This document shows positions 11,798 to 18,882 of a DNA stretch of 31,518 bases, one piece after another. The stretch is from a virus. The first letter of the stretch is position 1, and every line of letters begins with the position of its first letter. Under the pieces are notes generated by a model. It was not told the DNA's origin. It was given only the letters and a program-made list of their open reading frames with translations, and searched no databases. The stretch is from positions 1-31,518 of IMG/VR virus record IMGVR_UViG_3300045135_001294; one strand, 5' to 3'. Position numbers and translations under genes: made by a program.

Positions 11798-13087
11798 GTG
11801 ACTGAGATACGCATCCCGTACACACCAAGAGCAATGCAGGCTGACCTGCATAAGCAGCTTTCTGCGAAGCGCTGGGGCGTTGTTGTCTGTCATCGTCGAT
11901 TTGGCAAGACGGTGATGGCTATCAACCACCTGCTGCGCGATGCAATCCTTTCTGAGAAGACGAACCCTAGGTATGCCTACATTGCGCCCACCTATCGCCA
12001 GGCAAAGAACGTGGCCTGGGATTACCTGAAGCAGTTTGCAGGTGCTATCCCGATGGTGCGGTTCCATGAGACTGAGTTGAGGGCTGACCTACCCAATGGC
12101 AGCAGGATTCAGTTACTTGGTGCGGAGAACCCGGATAGCCTACGGGGAATCTATTTGGATGGTGCCGTTCTCGATGAGATGGCCGATATGCCAGAGAGTT
12201 TGTTCCCAGAGATCATTAGACCTGCCCTGTCGGATAGAAAGGGGTGGGCCTTGTTCATTGGTACACCGAAAGGCCATAACGCTTTCTATGAGCTGTTTGA
12301 GGCTGCCCAGGCACAAGATGATTGGTACACCAAGGTGTATAAGGCGAGTGAGACCGGAATCCTAGATGACGAGGAACTGGGTGCAGCCAAGGCGATGATG
12401 TCGCCAGATCAGTTTGAGCAAGAGTTTGAGTGCAGCTGGGTTGCGAATGTGCCAGGTGCGATTTACGGAAAAGAGCTGCAAGAGATCTCAGAAAAGGGGC
12501 GCATCAATGATGTGCCGTATGATTCCTCTGCATTGGTAGATACCTGGTGGGACCTGGGTGTTGGCGATAGTACCGCGATCTGGTTTACCCAGACGATTGG
12601 GCGGTCCATCCATGTGATTGATTTCTACGAAAACCGGAATGAAGGATTGCCGCATTACAAAGAGGTCCTGCAGCAGAAGGGGTACATCTATGGTACCCAC
12701 AATGCCCCGCATGATATTGAGGTCCGGGAGTTAGGCAGCGGGAAGTCCAGGAGAGAGATTGCGTATGATCTAGGCATCAACTTCCGGGTTGTTCCGAAGT
12801 TACCGGTTGAGGATGGGATTCATGCAGCGCAGCTGCTGATCAGTCGCTGTTGGTTTGATCGAGTGATGTGCAAGGAGGGGCTGGAGTGTTTGCGACAGTA
12901 CCATCGTGCGTATAATCAGAAAACCAGGAGTTTCCGGGCGACACCGGTACACGATTGGAGTTCGCATGCTGCGGACGCTTTTAGGTACCTGGCTGTTGGT
13001 TTACGAGAGTCCAGACAATTTGATAGACCACCGCAGGCGTTTGCGGATTCGGATTACAACCCACTAGGAGCGAGATCGTATGGGTAA
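11798..13087 (+). CDS. terL: Terminase large subunit
   Basis: This is the DNA-packaging motor with ATPase and nuclease. Counting from GTG 11798: the P-loop-like VVCHRRFGKT has K37 and T38; Walker B is GAVLDE with D126 and E127; the coupling motif GTPKG is at 155-159. The C-terminal RNase H-like nuclease has WWDLGVGDST (D252, D257) and a distal Asp in SSHAADAFRYL (D393). At 429 residues it has a normal length for T7/P22-type terminases, and all key residues are present. AGGAG at 11782-11786 is 5 bases before TTG 11792 and 11 before GTG 11798; GTG 11786 overlaps it and is unlikely. Confidence 0.95.
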   Translation: MTEIRIPYTPRAMQADLHKQLSAKRWGVVVCHRRFGKTVMAINHLLRDAILSEKTNPRYAYIAPTYRQAKNVAWDYLKQFAGAIPMVRFHETELRADLPNGSRIQLLGAENPDSLRGIYLDGAVLDEMADMPESLFPEIIRPALSDRKGWALFIGTPKGHNAFYELFEAAQAQDDWYTKVYKASETGILDDEELGAAKAMMSPDQFEQEFECSWVANVPGAIYGKELQEISEKGRINDVPYDSSALVDTWWDLGVGDSTAIWFTQTIGRSIHVIDFYENRNEGLPHYKEVLQQKGYIYGTHNAPHDIEVRELGSGKSRREIAYDLGINFRVVPKLPVEDGIHAAQLLISRCWFDRVMCKEGLECLRQYHRAYNQKTRSFRATPVHDWSSHAADAFRYLAVGLRESRQFDRPPQAFADSDYNPLGARSYG

Positions 13088-13358
13088 GGTAGTAGGAAAT
13101 GTAGTTAAAGGGGTTGGCAAACTTCTTGGGATTAGTGGCGGTGAAGTGCCGCAGGCTCCTGCGCTGCCACCAGCTCCACCGATTACTCCGGTGAAACCGG
13201 TAGAGGCGACAGCAACAAGCGCAGCGACCAAGAAATTGCAGGACCCGAATCGAGTGTCCAGGCGCAGAACAATACAAACAAGTGCGCGAGGCGTTACACA
13301 GGAGGCACCACTTGCATATAGCACCCTGCTCGGCAGTAGTACGACCAATTCTCGGTGA
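13080..13358 (+). CDS. Small Pro-rich protein, paralogue of the 13737 gene
   Basis: This 92-residue protein overlaps terL's end by eight bases, with AGGAG about 9 bases upstream. The basic helical N terminus (MGKVVGNVVKGVGKLLGI) leads to a Pro/Ala linker (residues ~20-50) and a basic C-terminal motif with TSARGV, AP and TLLG. The same spaced motif (TTSRGV, AP, SLLG) ends the protein at 13737, so the two look like duplicates around the GNAT gene. I recall proteins of this type next to the portal gene in marine podoviruses. A head-assembly role is likely from position; function unknown. Confidence 0.7.
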   Translation: MGKVVGNVVKGVGKLLGISGGEVPQAPALPPAPPITPVKPVEATATSAATKKLQDPNRVSRRRTIQTSARGVTQEAPLAYSTLLGSSTTNSR

Positions 13359-13734
13359 CCAGGATGAAGCCAGGAAGTTGCTATATGAACACCTGGAAGA
13401 GACTGACTACGAGTTTTTGGAAGAGCATGCGGACATCCTGCAGTATGCAGCGGTGTTCGTTTGTTTCTCTAAAGAGTATATTGCCGGATATATCTGGTTT
13501 TATCAGTGGGAAGAGGACCCTTATACCTGGATCGTGCATATCAGCATCGTTCCTGAGTTTAGGAAAAGGTTTTTTTCTAGGATGATGATCAACACGCTGT
13601 TCCCCGCGTGTCACGCTATGGGCTGCAATGCGGTCATGGCAGAGAATCAGAGTAGTGAAATCCTGGAAAGGATTGGGGGAGAGGCGCAGCCTGATGGCAG
13701 CGTGATACTTAAATTGCCATTTATCTGGAGGTAG
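13312..13734 (+). CDS. GNAT-family acetyltransferase-like protein
   Basis: This 140-residue protein has an N-terminal VVRPILGDQDEARKLL, a long acidic helix (ETDYEFLEEHADI), beta segments (YAAVFVCFSKEYIAGYIWF), then TWIVHISIVPEFRKRFFSRM and a C-terminal region with MGCNAVMAEN. The 'V.p..RkrF.s.M' block occupies the place of the acetyl-CoA-binding motif of GNAT enzymes, but lacks the usual Q/R-x-x-G-x-G/A glycines, so cofactor binding may be altered. Start TTG 13312 is chosen because AGGAGG ends 6 bases upstream. It overlaps the previous gene by 47 bases. Acetylation target unknown. Confidence 0.7.
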   Translation: MHIAPCSAVVRPILGDQDEARKLLYEHLEETDYEFLEEHADILQYAAVFVCFSKEYIAGYIWFYQWEEDPYTWIVHISIVPEFRKRFFSRMMINTLFPACHAMGCNAVMAENQSSEILERIGGEAQPDGSVILKLPFIWR

Positions 13735-13736
13735 AT

Positions 13737-14084
13737 ATGGGTGGTGTGATTAGAAAAGTGGTTCAGTCAGGACCTATCAAACAAGTTTTGAAGGAGGTCA
13801 CTAAAGTTGCTCCTGTTGCTCAAGTTGCGAAAGCTGTTGGGATTATTGATGAGCCAAAGGCCGCTGCACCAGTAACTCCTAAAGAAGCTGCTCCAGCTGC
13901 TGCTGCAGCTCAGGCTGCCGCTGCGCCTACTGCAACTCCGAAGGCTGCGACTGCTGCTGGTGGGGCTGCGCCTTCTGGCGAAACTCAAGCGCAGCGTCGT
14001 CGCGGTCGTCGCGGTATCCGTACTACATCGCGTGGCGTAATGGGTTCTGCACCTGTCGAGAGAAAGAGTCTTTTAGGAGGCTAA
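13737..14084 (+). CDS. Ala/Pro-rich protein, paralogue of the 13080 gene
   Basis: This 115-residue protein has GGAGG 5 bases before its ATG. The helical, basic N terminus (MGGVIRKVVQSGPIKQVLKE) is followed by a long Ala/Pro/Thr linker (residues ~45-90) and a strongly basic RRRGRRGIRTTSRGV, ending KSLLGG. The order matches the 92-residue protein at 13080, with a longer linker. Arg-rich plus disordered composition suggests contact with DNA or with the portal interior. It ends one base before the portal gene. Function unknown. Confidence 0.65.
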   Translation: MGGVIRKVVQSGPIKQVLKEVTKVAPVAQVAKAVGIIDEPKAAAPVTPKEAAPAAAAAQAAAAPTATPKAATAAGGAAPSGETQAQRRRGRRGIRTTSRGVMGSAPVERKSLLGG

Positions 14085-14085
14085 T

Positions 14086-15684
14086 ATGGCTGACGTCCTG
14101 GCAACCCAGCTGCTCAAGCGCCTGGGTTCTTTAAAAAATCAGCGCCAGGTGTGGGAATCACACTGGCAGGAAATCGCTGATTATGTGGTTCCGCGTAAAG
14201 CGGATATAACCAAGAAGCGCACCCAGGGCGATAAGCGCACTGAATTGGTGTTTGATGGGACAGCTATCCATGCAGCGGAGCTTTTGTCGGCTTCCTTGCA
14301 TGGAATGTTGACCAACTCGAGCGTTCGGTGGTTCTCGCTGCGCTTCCGGGAAAAAGACCTGGACATGAACGATGAAGCCAAAGAATGGCTTGAATCTGTT
14401 GAAGACGTCATGTACCAGGCGTTTAATCGGTCCAACTTTCAGGAACAAATCCACGAGCTGTATCACGACTTGATCTGTTTCGGCACCGGGGTGATGTTTA
14501 TTGAGAAGGACCCAGACTATACGCTGCGCTTCCAGACCAGGCATTGTTCTGAAGTGTATCTATCTGAAGACTCGAATGGCCGCGTCGATACCGTGTTCCG
14601 CGAGTTTAAGATGCCAGCCAGAGCAGTCGTTGATCGTTTTGGCGACGCTGTTGATTCAAAAATCATTAAGCGCGCAGAGCAAAATCCATATGAGATGATT
14701 ACTCTAGTTCATGCGGTCCATCCTCGGCACGAGCGCGATGTATACAAGGTCAACTCGGAAAATAAGCCGTATGCCTCTTGTTACATCGACCCGGATAGTC
14801 GGACGGTATTAAGTGAATCAGGTTTCGATGAGTTCCCATATGTGGCTCCTCGCTTCCTGAAGGCGTCTTTCGAGATTGGTTATGGCCGTTCACCGGCAAT
14901 GACTGCGCTGCCAGACATCAAAATGCTCAACAGAATGTCAGAAGTGACCATTCGTTCTGCGCAAAAGCAGGTCGATCCACCAATGATGGTGCCTGATGAT
15001 GGCTTTATGATGCCGATTCGTACCGTTCCTGGCGGATTAAACTTCTACCGTTCAGGTACCAGGGACCGAATTGAGCCGTTAAACATTGGCGCAAACAACC
15101 CGCTCGGCCTAAATATGGAAGAGCAGCGTCGAAAAGCAATTCAATCCGCGTTTTATGTTGATCAACTCATACTTTCGCAGGGTCCTCAGATGACTGCGAC
15201 GGAAGTAATGCAGCGTACCGAAGAGAAAATGCGGCTGCTTGGACCGGTTCTTGGCCGACTTCAGGCTGAATTACTGCAGCCACTCATCAATCGCGTGTAT
15301 AACCTGATGACCAGGGACCAGTTATTTGCTCCTGCTCCTGAGTTTATGCGTAACACTGACATTGAAATCGAGTACGTTTCACCACTTGCGAAAGCTCAGA
15401 AGTCTGGAGACATCCAGGCAGCGATGCGTTTGTTTGAATTGATGGGACCACTTGCCCAAATCGATCAATCTGTTATTGATTACATCGATGCTGACGGTTT
15501 AGCCAAGTATCTGATGCAGACCCTATCTGTACCAGCTACCACTATTCGCGGTGAGCAGGAGGTTGCTGAGATTCGACAGGGCCGCGCTGAACAAATGCAG
15601 GCGGAACAACAGAAACAAGAAGCAATGCAAACAGCAGAAGCAATGGGGGCAGCTGCGCCAATGATGAAGTTGATGCAGCAGTAA
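14086..15684 (+). CDS. Portal (head-to-tail connector) protein
   Basis: This 532-residue protein forms the dodecameric ring through which DNA enters and leaves the capsid and to which the tail attaches. It matches T7 gp8-type connectors (PF12236): an N-terminal LKRLGSLKNQRQVWESHWQE, VVPRKADI, DGTAIHAAELLSASLHG and LTNSSVRWFSL, a central RTVPGGLNFY, and a C-terminal LGPVLGRLQAELLQPLINRV. T7 gp8 is 536 residues, so length agrees. The C-terminal end is Gln/Ala/Met rich. It is followed by the Bbp19-like, scaffold and capsid genes in the usual order. Confidence 0.95.
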   Translation: MADVLATQLLKRLGSLKNQRQVWESHWQEIADYVVPRKADITKKRTQGDKRTELVFDGTAIHAAELLSASLHGMLTNSSVRWFSLRFREKDLDMNDEAKEWLESVEDVMYQAFNRSNFQEQIHELYHDLICFGTGVMFIEKDPDYTLRFQTRHCSEVYLSEDSNGRVDTVFREFKMPARAVVDRFGDAVDSKIIKRAEQNPYEMITLVHAVHPRHERDVYKVNSENKPYASCYIDPDSRTVLSESGFDEFPYVAPRFLKASFEIGYGRSPAMTALPDIKMLNRMSEVTIRSAQKQVDPPMMVPDDGFMMPIRTVPGGLNFYRSGTRDRIEPLNIGANNPLGLNMEEQRRKAIQSAFYVDQLILSQGPQMTATEVMQRTEEKMRLLGPVLGRLQAELLQPLINRVYNLMTRDQLFAPAPEFMRNTDIEIEYVSPLAKAQKSGDIQAAMRLFELMGPLAQIDQSVIDYIDADGLAKYLMQTLSVPATTIRGEQEVAEIRQGRAEQMQAEQQKQEAMQTAEAMGAAAPMMKLMQQ

Positions 15685-15687
15685 CAT

Positions 15688-15918
15688 ATGAATAAAGAAA
15701 TCGAAGACTTGCGGGAGGCTTATGCCTTCCTCTTCGGTGAGACCGATGGTGATACCGTACTTCAAGACCTGGAGTTACGGTTTCACTGCCACTCACCTAC
15801 GTTCTCTGCGGACCCGTATGAAACCGCGTTCCGCGAGGGGCAGCGCAGCGTTGTGCTGTTTATTAAAAATATGATGGAAAAATTCAACTTACCAGAAGAG
15901 GTAGACTCAAATGAGTGA
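15688..15918 (+). CDS. Bbp19-like small phage protein
   Basis: This is a 76-residue acidic protein between portal and scaffold genes, overlapping the scaffold start by eight bases. It reads REAYAFLFGETDGDTVLQDL, then a middle with PYETAFREGQRSVVLFI and an acidic end. The pattern 'F....G..VL.DL.....', then 'D.....REGqR.V...I', at exactly this genome position, is what I recall of the Bbp19 family of podoviruses. It is thought to be virion-related; precise role is not established. Confidence 0.75.
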   Translation: MNKEIEDLREAYAFLFGETDGDTVLQDLELRFHCHSPTFSADPYETAFREGQRSVVLFIKNMMEKFNLPEEVDSNE

Positions 15919-16738
15919 AGAACAGGTAGCTGAAGTCTCTGAAGCTCCAGTAATGGAGGCAGCAGAGGTAGCTCAGTCTGTAGAAGATTGGCGCTCGAAC
16001 ATCCCCGAAGAAATCCGGGACCATAAATCACTTTCACATATCAATGACGTTGGCGCATTAGCGAAAAGTTATGTCCATGCGCAGTCAATGATTGGGGCCG
16101 ACAAGGTAGCAATACCTGGTAAACACGCGACAGCTGACGACTGGAACGAGGTTTATAACAAGTTAGGCCGCCCAGAAGCACCAGATTATTATGATTTGCC
16201 AGCACCAGAGGGGTTCGAGGCAGATCCAGAAATGACTGATTGGTACAAGCAAATGGCGCACGAGATCGGTCTCAATCCGACTCAAGCAGCTAAACTGTAC
16301 GACGCATACAATCAGTTCGTCTCAAATGTTGAGCAAAATCAAGGAGTTGACGCTGAGCAATACGTTGCCCAGGTTGAAGCTGATTTGCGTAAAGAATACG
16401 GCCAGGCGTTTGAAGACCGTCTTGCCCAGGGCAATGGCGTTGTCCAACAGTTCGGGAATCCTGAGCTGATGGAAGTTACCCTGGCTGACGGAACGAAACT
16501 TGGCGACAATCCAGACTTTATTCGGTTGATGGGCGAGGTTGGGAACTTTATTCAGACCCGTGTTGGCGAGGATACCCTGGAAGGTGTACGCACCTCTGGC
16601 GGCATGACTCCTGATGCAGCGATGGACAAAGTATCTGAGCTGCGCGCACCAAATAGCCCATATTGGGATAGCCGACACCCTGAGCATCAGTATTATGTGC
16701 AGCAGGTAAATAAGTATATGGAAATGATCCATAGTTGA
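15911..16738 (+). CDS. Capsid assembly scaffolding protein
   Basis: This 275-residue acidic protein should act as internal scaffold during procapsid assembly. The Glu/Ala-rich N terminus is followed by VEDWRSNIPEEIRDHKSLSH, a helix ending in AKSYVHAQSMIGADK, then KLGRPEAPDYYDLPAPEG and a long charged helical middle. The order 'l...v..LAKSYvh...mIG', '.lGrP..pd.Yd' is typical of marine T7-like scaffolds, and it lies directly before the capsid gene. The helical, highly charged C-terminal part fits the capsid-binding region. Confidence 0.9.
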   Translation: MSEEQVAEVSEAPVMEAAEVAQSVEDWRSNIPEEIRDHKSLSHINDVGALAKSYVHAQSMIGADKVAIPGKHATADDWNEVYNKLGRPEAPDYYDLPAPEGFEADPEMTDWYKQMAHEIGLNPTQAAKLYDAYNQFVSNVEQNQGVDAEQYVAQVEADLRKEYGQAFEDRLAQGNGVVQQFGNPELMEVTLADGTKLGDNPDFIRLMGEVGNFIQTRVGEDTLEGVRTSGGMTPDAAMDKVSELRAPNSPYWDSRHPEHQYYVQQVNKYMEMIHS

Positions 16739-16891
16739 TCTTTCCTATGCAGCGGGTAAACTTGCTGCAATACCCAGGATAAGCGTAAGCCCCTGGTCGG
16801 TCGCTGCAACCGTAAGCAGCAAAAACTATCGTCCCGCTTGTGTGGGGTAGCGAAACACAACTTTGTTTTAGCTGACTGAAGGAGAGACACA
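16739..16891 (+). promoter_or_regulatory. Structured leader upstream of the major capsid gene
   Basis: These 153 non-coding bases in an otherwise packed block contain several short hairpins: GCAGC/GCTGC (16749-16753, 16764-16768), the competing GGGTA/TACCC (16754-16758, 16771-16775), CCAGG/CCTGG (16774-16778, 16792-16796) and GCTGC/GCAGC (16803-16807, 16816-16820). GCTGCAA and CGTAAGC each occur twice. It ends with AAGGAGAG, the capsid ribosome-binding site. A capsid-specific promoter, RNA-processing site or mRNA stabiliser are all possible; no clear sigma70 promoter was found. Confidence 0.45.
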
Positions 16892-17755
16892 ATGTCTACT
16901 CAAATTACAACTGCATTTGTGCAGCAGTTCAGCAGCAATGTTCAGCTGCTCTCACAGCAGCGTGGTTCTTTGCTGCGTAGTGCCGTATCTGAGGAATCAG
17001 TTACTGGCGAAAAAGCGTTCTTCGACCAGGTAGGTTCTGTTGCTGCCGTTAAGCGTACTTCACGCCACGGTGACACTCCACTCCTGGAAACTCCACATTC
17101 GCGTCGGATGGTCACAATGGACACTTACGAGTGGGCCGATTTGATCGATGATGCTGATAAAGTTCGTATGCTGATTGATCCAACATCGACTTATGCTATG
17201 GCAGCTGCTGCAGCAATGGGTCGTGCAATGGATGACGCAATCATCACTGCAGCTCTTGGCGATGCTAAGACTGGTAAGTCTGGCGCGACTACTCAGTCGT
17301 TCGCTTCTGACAACCAGATCGCTAACGGCAGCGCTGACATGACTCTTGCTAAGTTGATCGAAGCTAAGAAAATTCTTGATGAGCAGGATGTTGATCCTTC
17401 AATCAAGCGTTACATCGCAGTTTCACCAGCTCAGATCGAGTCTTTGTTAAACAACACTACAGTCACTTCTAGCGACTACAACACTGTTAAGGCGTTGGTA
17501 CAGGGCGAAATCAATACGTTCCTGGGCTTCAACTTCATCGTGTCTAACCGTCTTGCTAAGACAGGTGACATCCGCTCTTGTTTCGCATGGGCAGAAGACG
17601 GCATCAAACTTGCTGTTGGTAAAGATGTTCAGTCTCGCATCGACGAGCGTTCAGACAAGTCATACTCGACGCAGGTTTACTACGCTGCGACATTCGGTGC
17701 GACTCGTATGGAAGAAGCTAAAGTCGTTCAAATCGACTGTGACGAATCAGCATAA
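16892..17755 (+). CDS. Major capsid protein
   Basis: This 287-residue protein should form the icosahedral shell. The opening TTAFVQQFSSNVQLLSQQRGSLL is followed by EKAFFDQVGSV, RHGDTPLLETPHSRR and DTYEWADLIDDADKVRML, then AMGRAMDDAIITAALG. This order is the HK97-fold phage coat family found in many marine podoviruses (PF19821-like). Near the end, YYAATFGATRMEEAKVVQI is the familiar C-terminal strand. The strong ribosome-binding site and the lower CCWGG content fit a highly expressed gene. It is followed by a small structural gene and terminator, as expected for an abundant product. Confidence 0.95.
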   Translation: MSTQITTAFVQQFSSNVQLLSQQRGSLLRSAVSEESVTGEKAFFDQVGSVAAVKRTSRHGDTPLLETPHSRRMVTMDTYEWADLIDDADKVRMLIDPTSTYAMAAAAAMGRAMDDAIITAALGDAKTGKSGATTQSFASDNQIANGSADMTLAKLIEAKKILDEQDVDPSIKRYIAVSPAQIESLLNNTTVTSSDYNTVKALVQGEINTFLGFNFIVSNRLAKTGDIRSCFAWAEDGIKLAVGKDVQSRIDERSDKSYSTQVYYAATFGATRMEEAKVVQIDCDESA

Positions 17756-17768
17756 GGAGATTTGAAAA

Positions 17769-18245
17769 ATGGCTACAGTATATTCAAACGTCCGGACGGA
17801 CCTTACTCAAGATGATCCATCTGAGTTCGTACAGGCTAACCAGCTTGGTGGTGTGAAGCGTGTTGCTTATGCAACTTATGAAGCGTCTTCACTTGCTTCT
17901 GGTGATGTAGTTGAAATGTTCGCATTGCCAAATGGCGCGCGTGTCATCGGTGGCACTCTCTACTGGGATGCTCTCGGTGCAAGCACTACATTGGCAGTAG
18001 GTCACGCAGCATACACTAACTCTGCAGGCACAGCTGTTGCAGCTGACGCTGATGAGTTCAAGGCTGCTGCAGCATCTACTTCAGCAGGCGCTGGTGCGGT
18101 TGCATCAACTCTTGCATTGGGTGCAAATAGCGAAGTTGACCTTGATGGCGACTTGGCAGGCAACGAATACGTCGTAACAGTTACAATGGGCGGTGCTGCT
18201 GGCACAGGCACTATTGAGCTTGTTATGGAATACGTTGTTGACTAA
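17769..18245 (+). CDS. Putative capsid decoration / virion structural protein
   Basis: This 158-residue protein is rich in Ala, Gly, Thr and Val, with AAGGAG ~9 bases upstream. It starts MATVYSNVRTDLTQDDPSEF, then GGVKRVAYATYEASSLASGD and GARVIGGTLYWDALGASTTLAVG, and ends with alternating beta strands (VVTVTMGGAAGTGTIELVMEY). Its place right after the capsid gene, with a strong terminator behind, and its beta-sandwich-like composition are typical of small structural proteins of marine podoviruses. Whether it decorates the head surface or another part of the virion is not shown by the sequence. Confidence 0.75.
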   Translation: MATVYSNVRTDLTQDDPSEFVQANQLGGVKRVAYATYEASSLASGDVVEMFALPNGARVIGGTLYWDALGASTTLAVGHAAYTNSAGTAVAADADEFKAAAASTSAGAGAVASTLALGANSEVDLDGDLAGNEYVVTVTMGGAAGTGTIELVMEYVVD

Positions 18246-18252
18246 ATGAATC

Positions 18253-18274
18253 GGGGGCGGACGCGCCCCCTTTT
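18253..18274 (+). terminator. Rho-independent terminator after capsid genes
   Basis: A 7-bp GC stem, GGGGGCG (18253-18259) with CGCCCCC (18264-18270), has a 4-base loop and is followed by TTTT. It lies 7 bases after the decoration-like gene and before the tail genes, so it probably lowers tail-gene expression relative to capsid, as in T7 (terminator after gene 10). Confidence 0.9.
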
Positions 18275-18291
18275 CTAATCAGAGGTGAGGC

Positions 18292-18882
18292 ATGAGTTCT
18301 GTTGTAGACATTTGTAACAGTGCGCTTAATCAAATTGGCGCTTCTAATATCATTGCCCTCACTGAGGATAGTAAGGCTGCGAGAATCTGTAACCAGCGTT
18401 ACAACTCCGTAAGAGATTCTGTTTTCCGCGCACATCCTTGGAATTGTTTAACCAGGCGAGTCATCCTGGCGCCAGACGCTGATGCTCCTGCTTTTGGTTT
18501 CAATAATGCGTTTACCCTTCCGACTGACCCGTATTGTCTCCGCGTATTAAACATTCGCTATTTCGACATCACGTTTCGCGTTGAAGGCCGCAAGATCTTG
18601 TGCGACGAAGACACTGTAGAGCTTTCGTATATTGGCCGGGTAACCGACCCGAACGAGTACGACATGCTTTTGATCGAGACGATTGCAGCTGCGCTTGCAG
18701 CAGACATCGCTTATCCGCTTGTTGGCAGCACTTCACTTGCTGGTGAGATGCGCGCACTGTATGAGCGCAAACTATCTGAGGCCAGGTTGGTGGATGCCAC
18801 AGAAGGCACACCGCAGACCATCGGCAGCACAACAGACGCTGGAGGCTTAGAGCCAGACGCATTTATTAGATCGAGGTTCTGA
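18292..18882 (+). CDS. Tail tubular protein A (T7 gp11-like)
   Basis: This 196-residue protein would form the adaptor ring under the portal. It opens with VVDICNSALNQIGASNI, then EDSKAARICNQRYNSVRDSV, FRAHPWNCLTRR and FTLPTDPYCLRVL, which is the family pattern of T7 gp11 and P22 gp4-type tail adaptors. T7 gp11 is 196 residues, the same size. GAGG lies before the ATG, and the stop shares one base with the next start. It pairs with the tail nozzle protein encoded next. Confidence 0.92.
   Translation: MSSVVDICNSALNQIGASNIIALTEDSKAARICNQRYNSVRDSVFRAHPWNCLTRRVILAPDADAPAFGFNNAFTLPTDPYCLRVLNIRYFDITFRVEGRKILCDEDTVELSYIGRVTDPNEYDMLLIETIAAALAADIAYPLVGSTSLAGEMRALYERKLSEARLVDATEGTPQTIGSTTDAGGLEPDAFIRSRF

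Noticed and set aside
11395-11805. 136-codon plus-strand frame between terS and terL
   Set aside because: It overlaps the end of terS and the start of terL, has non-protein-like composition, and runs across the dif-like site. Kept only as part of the gap description.
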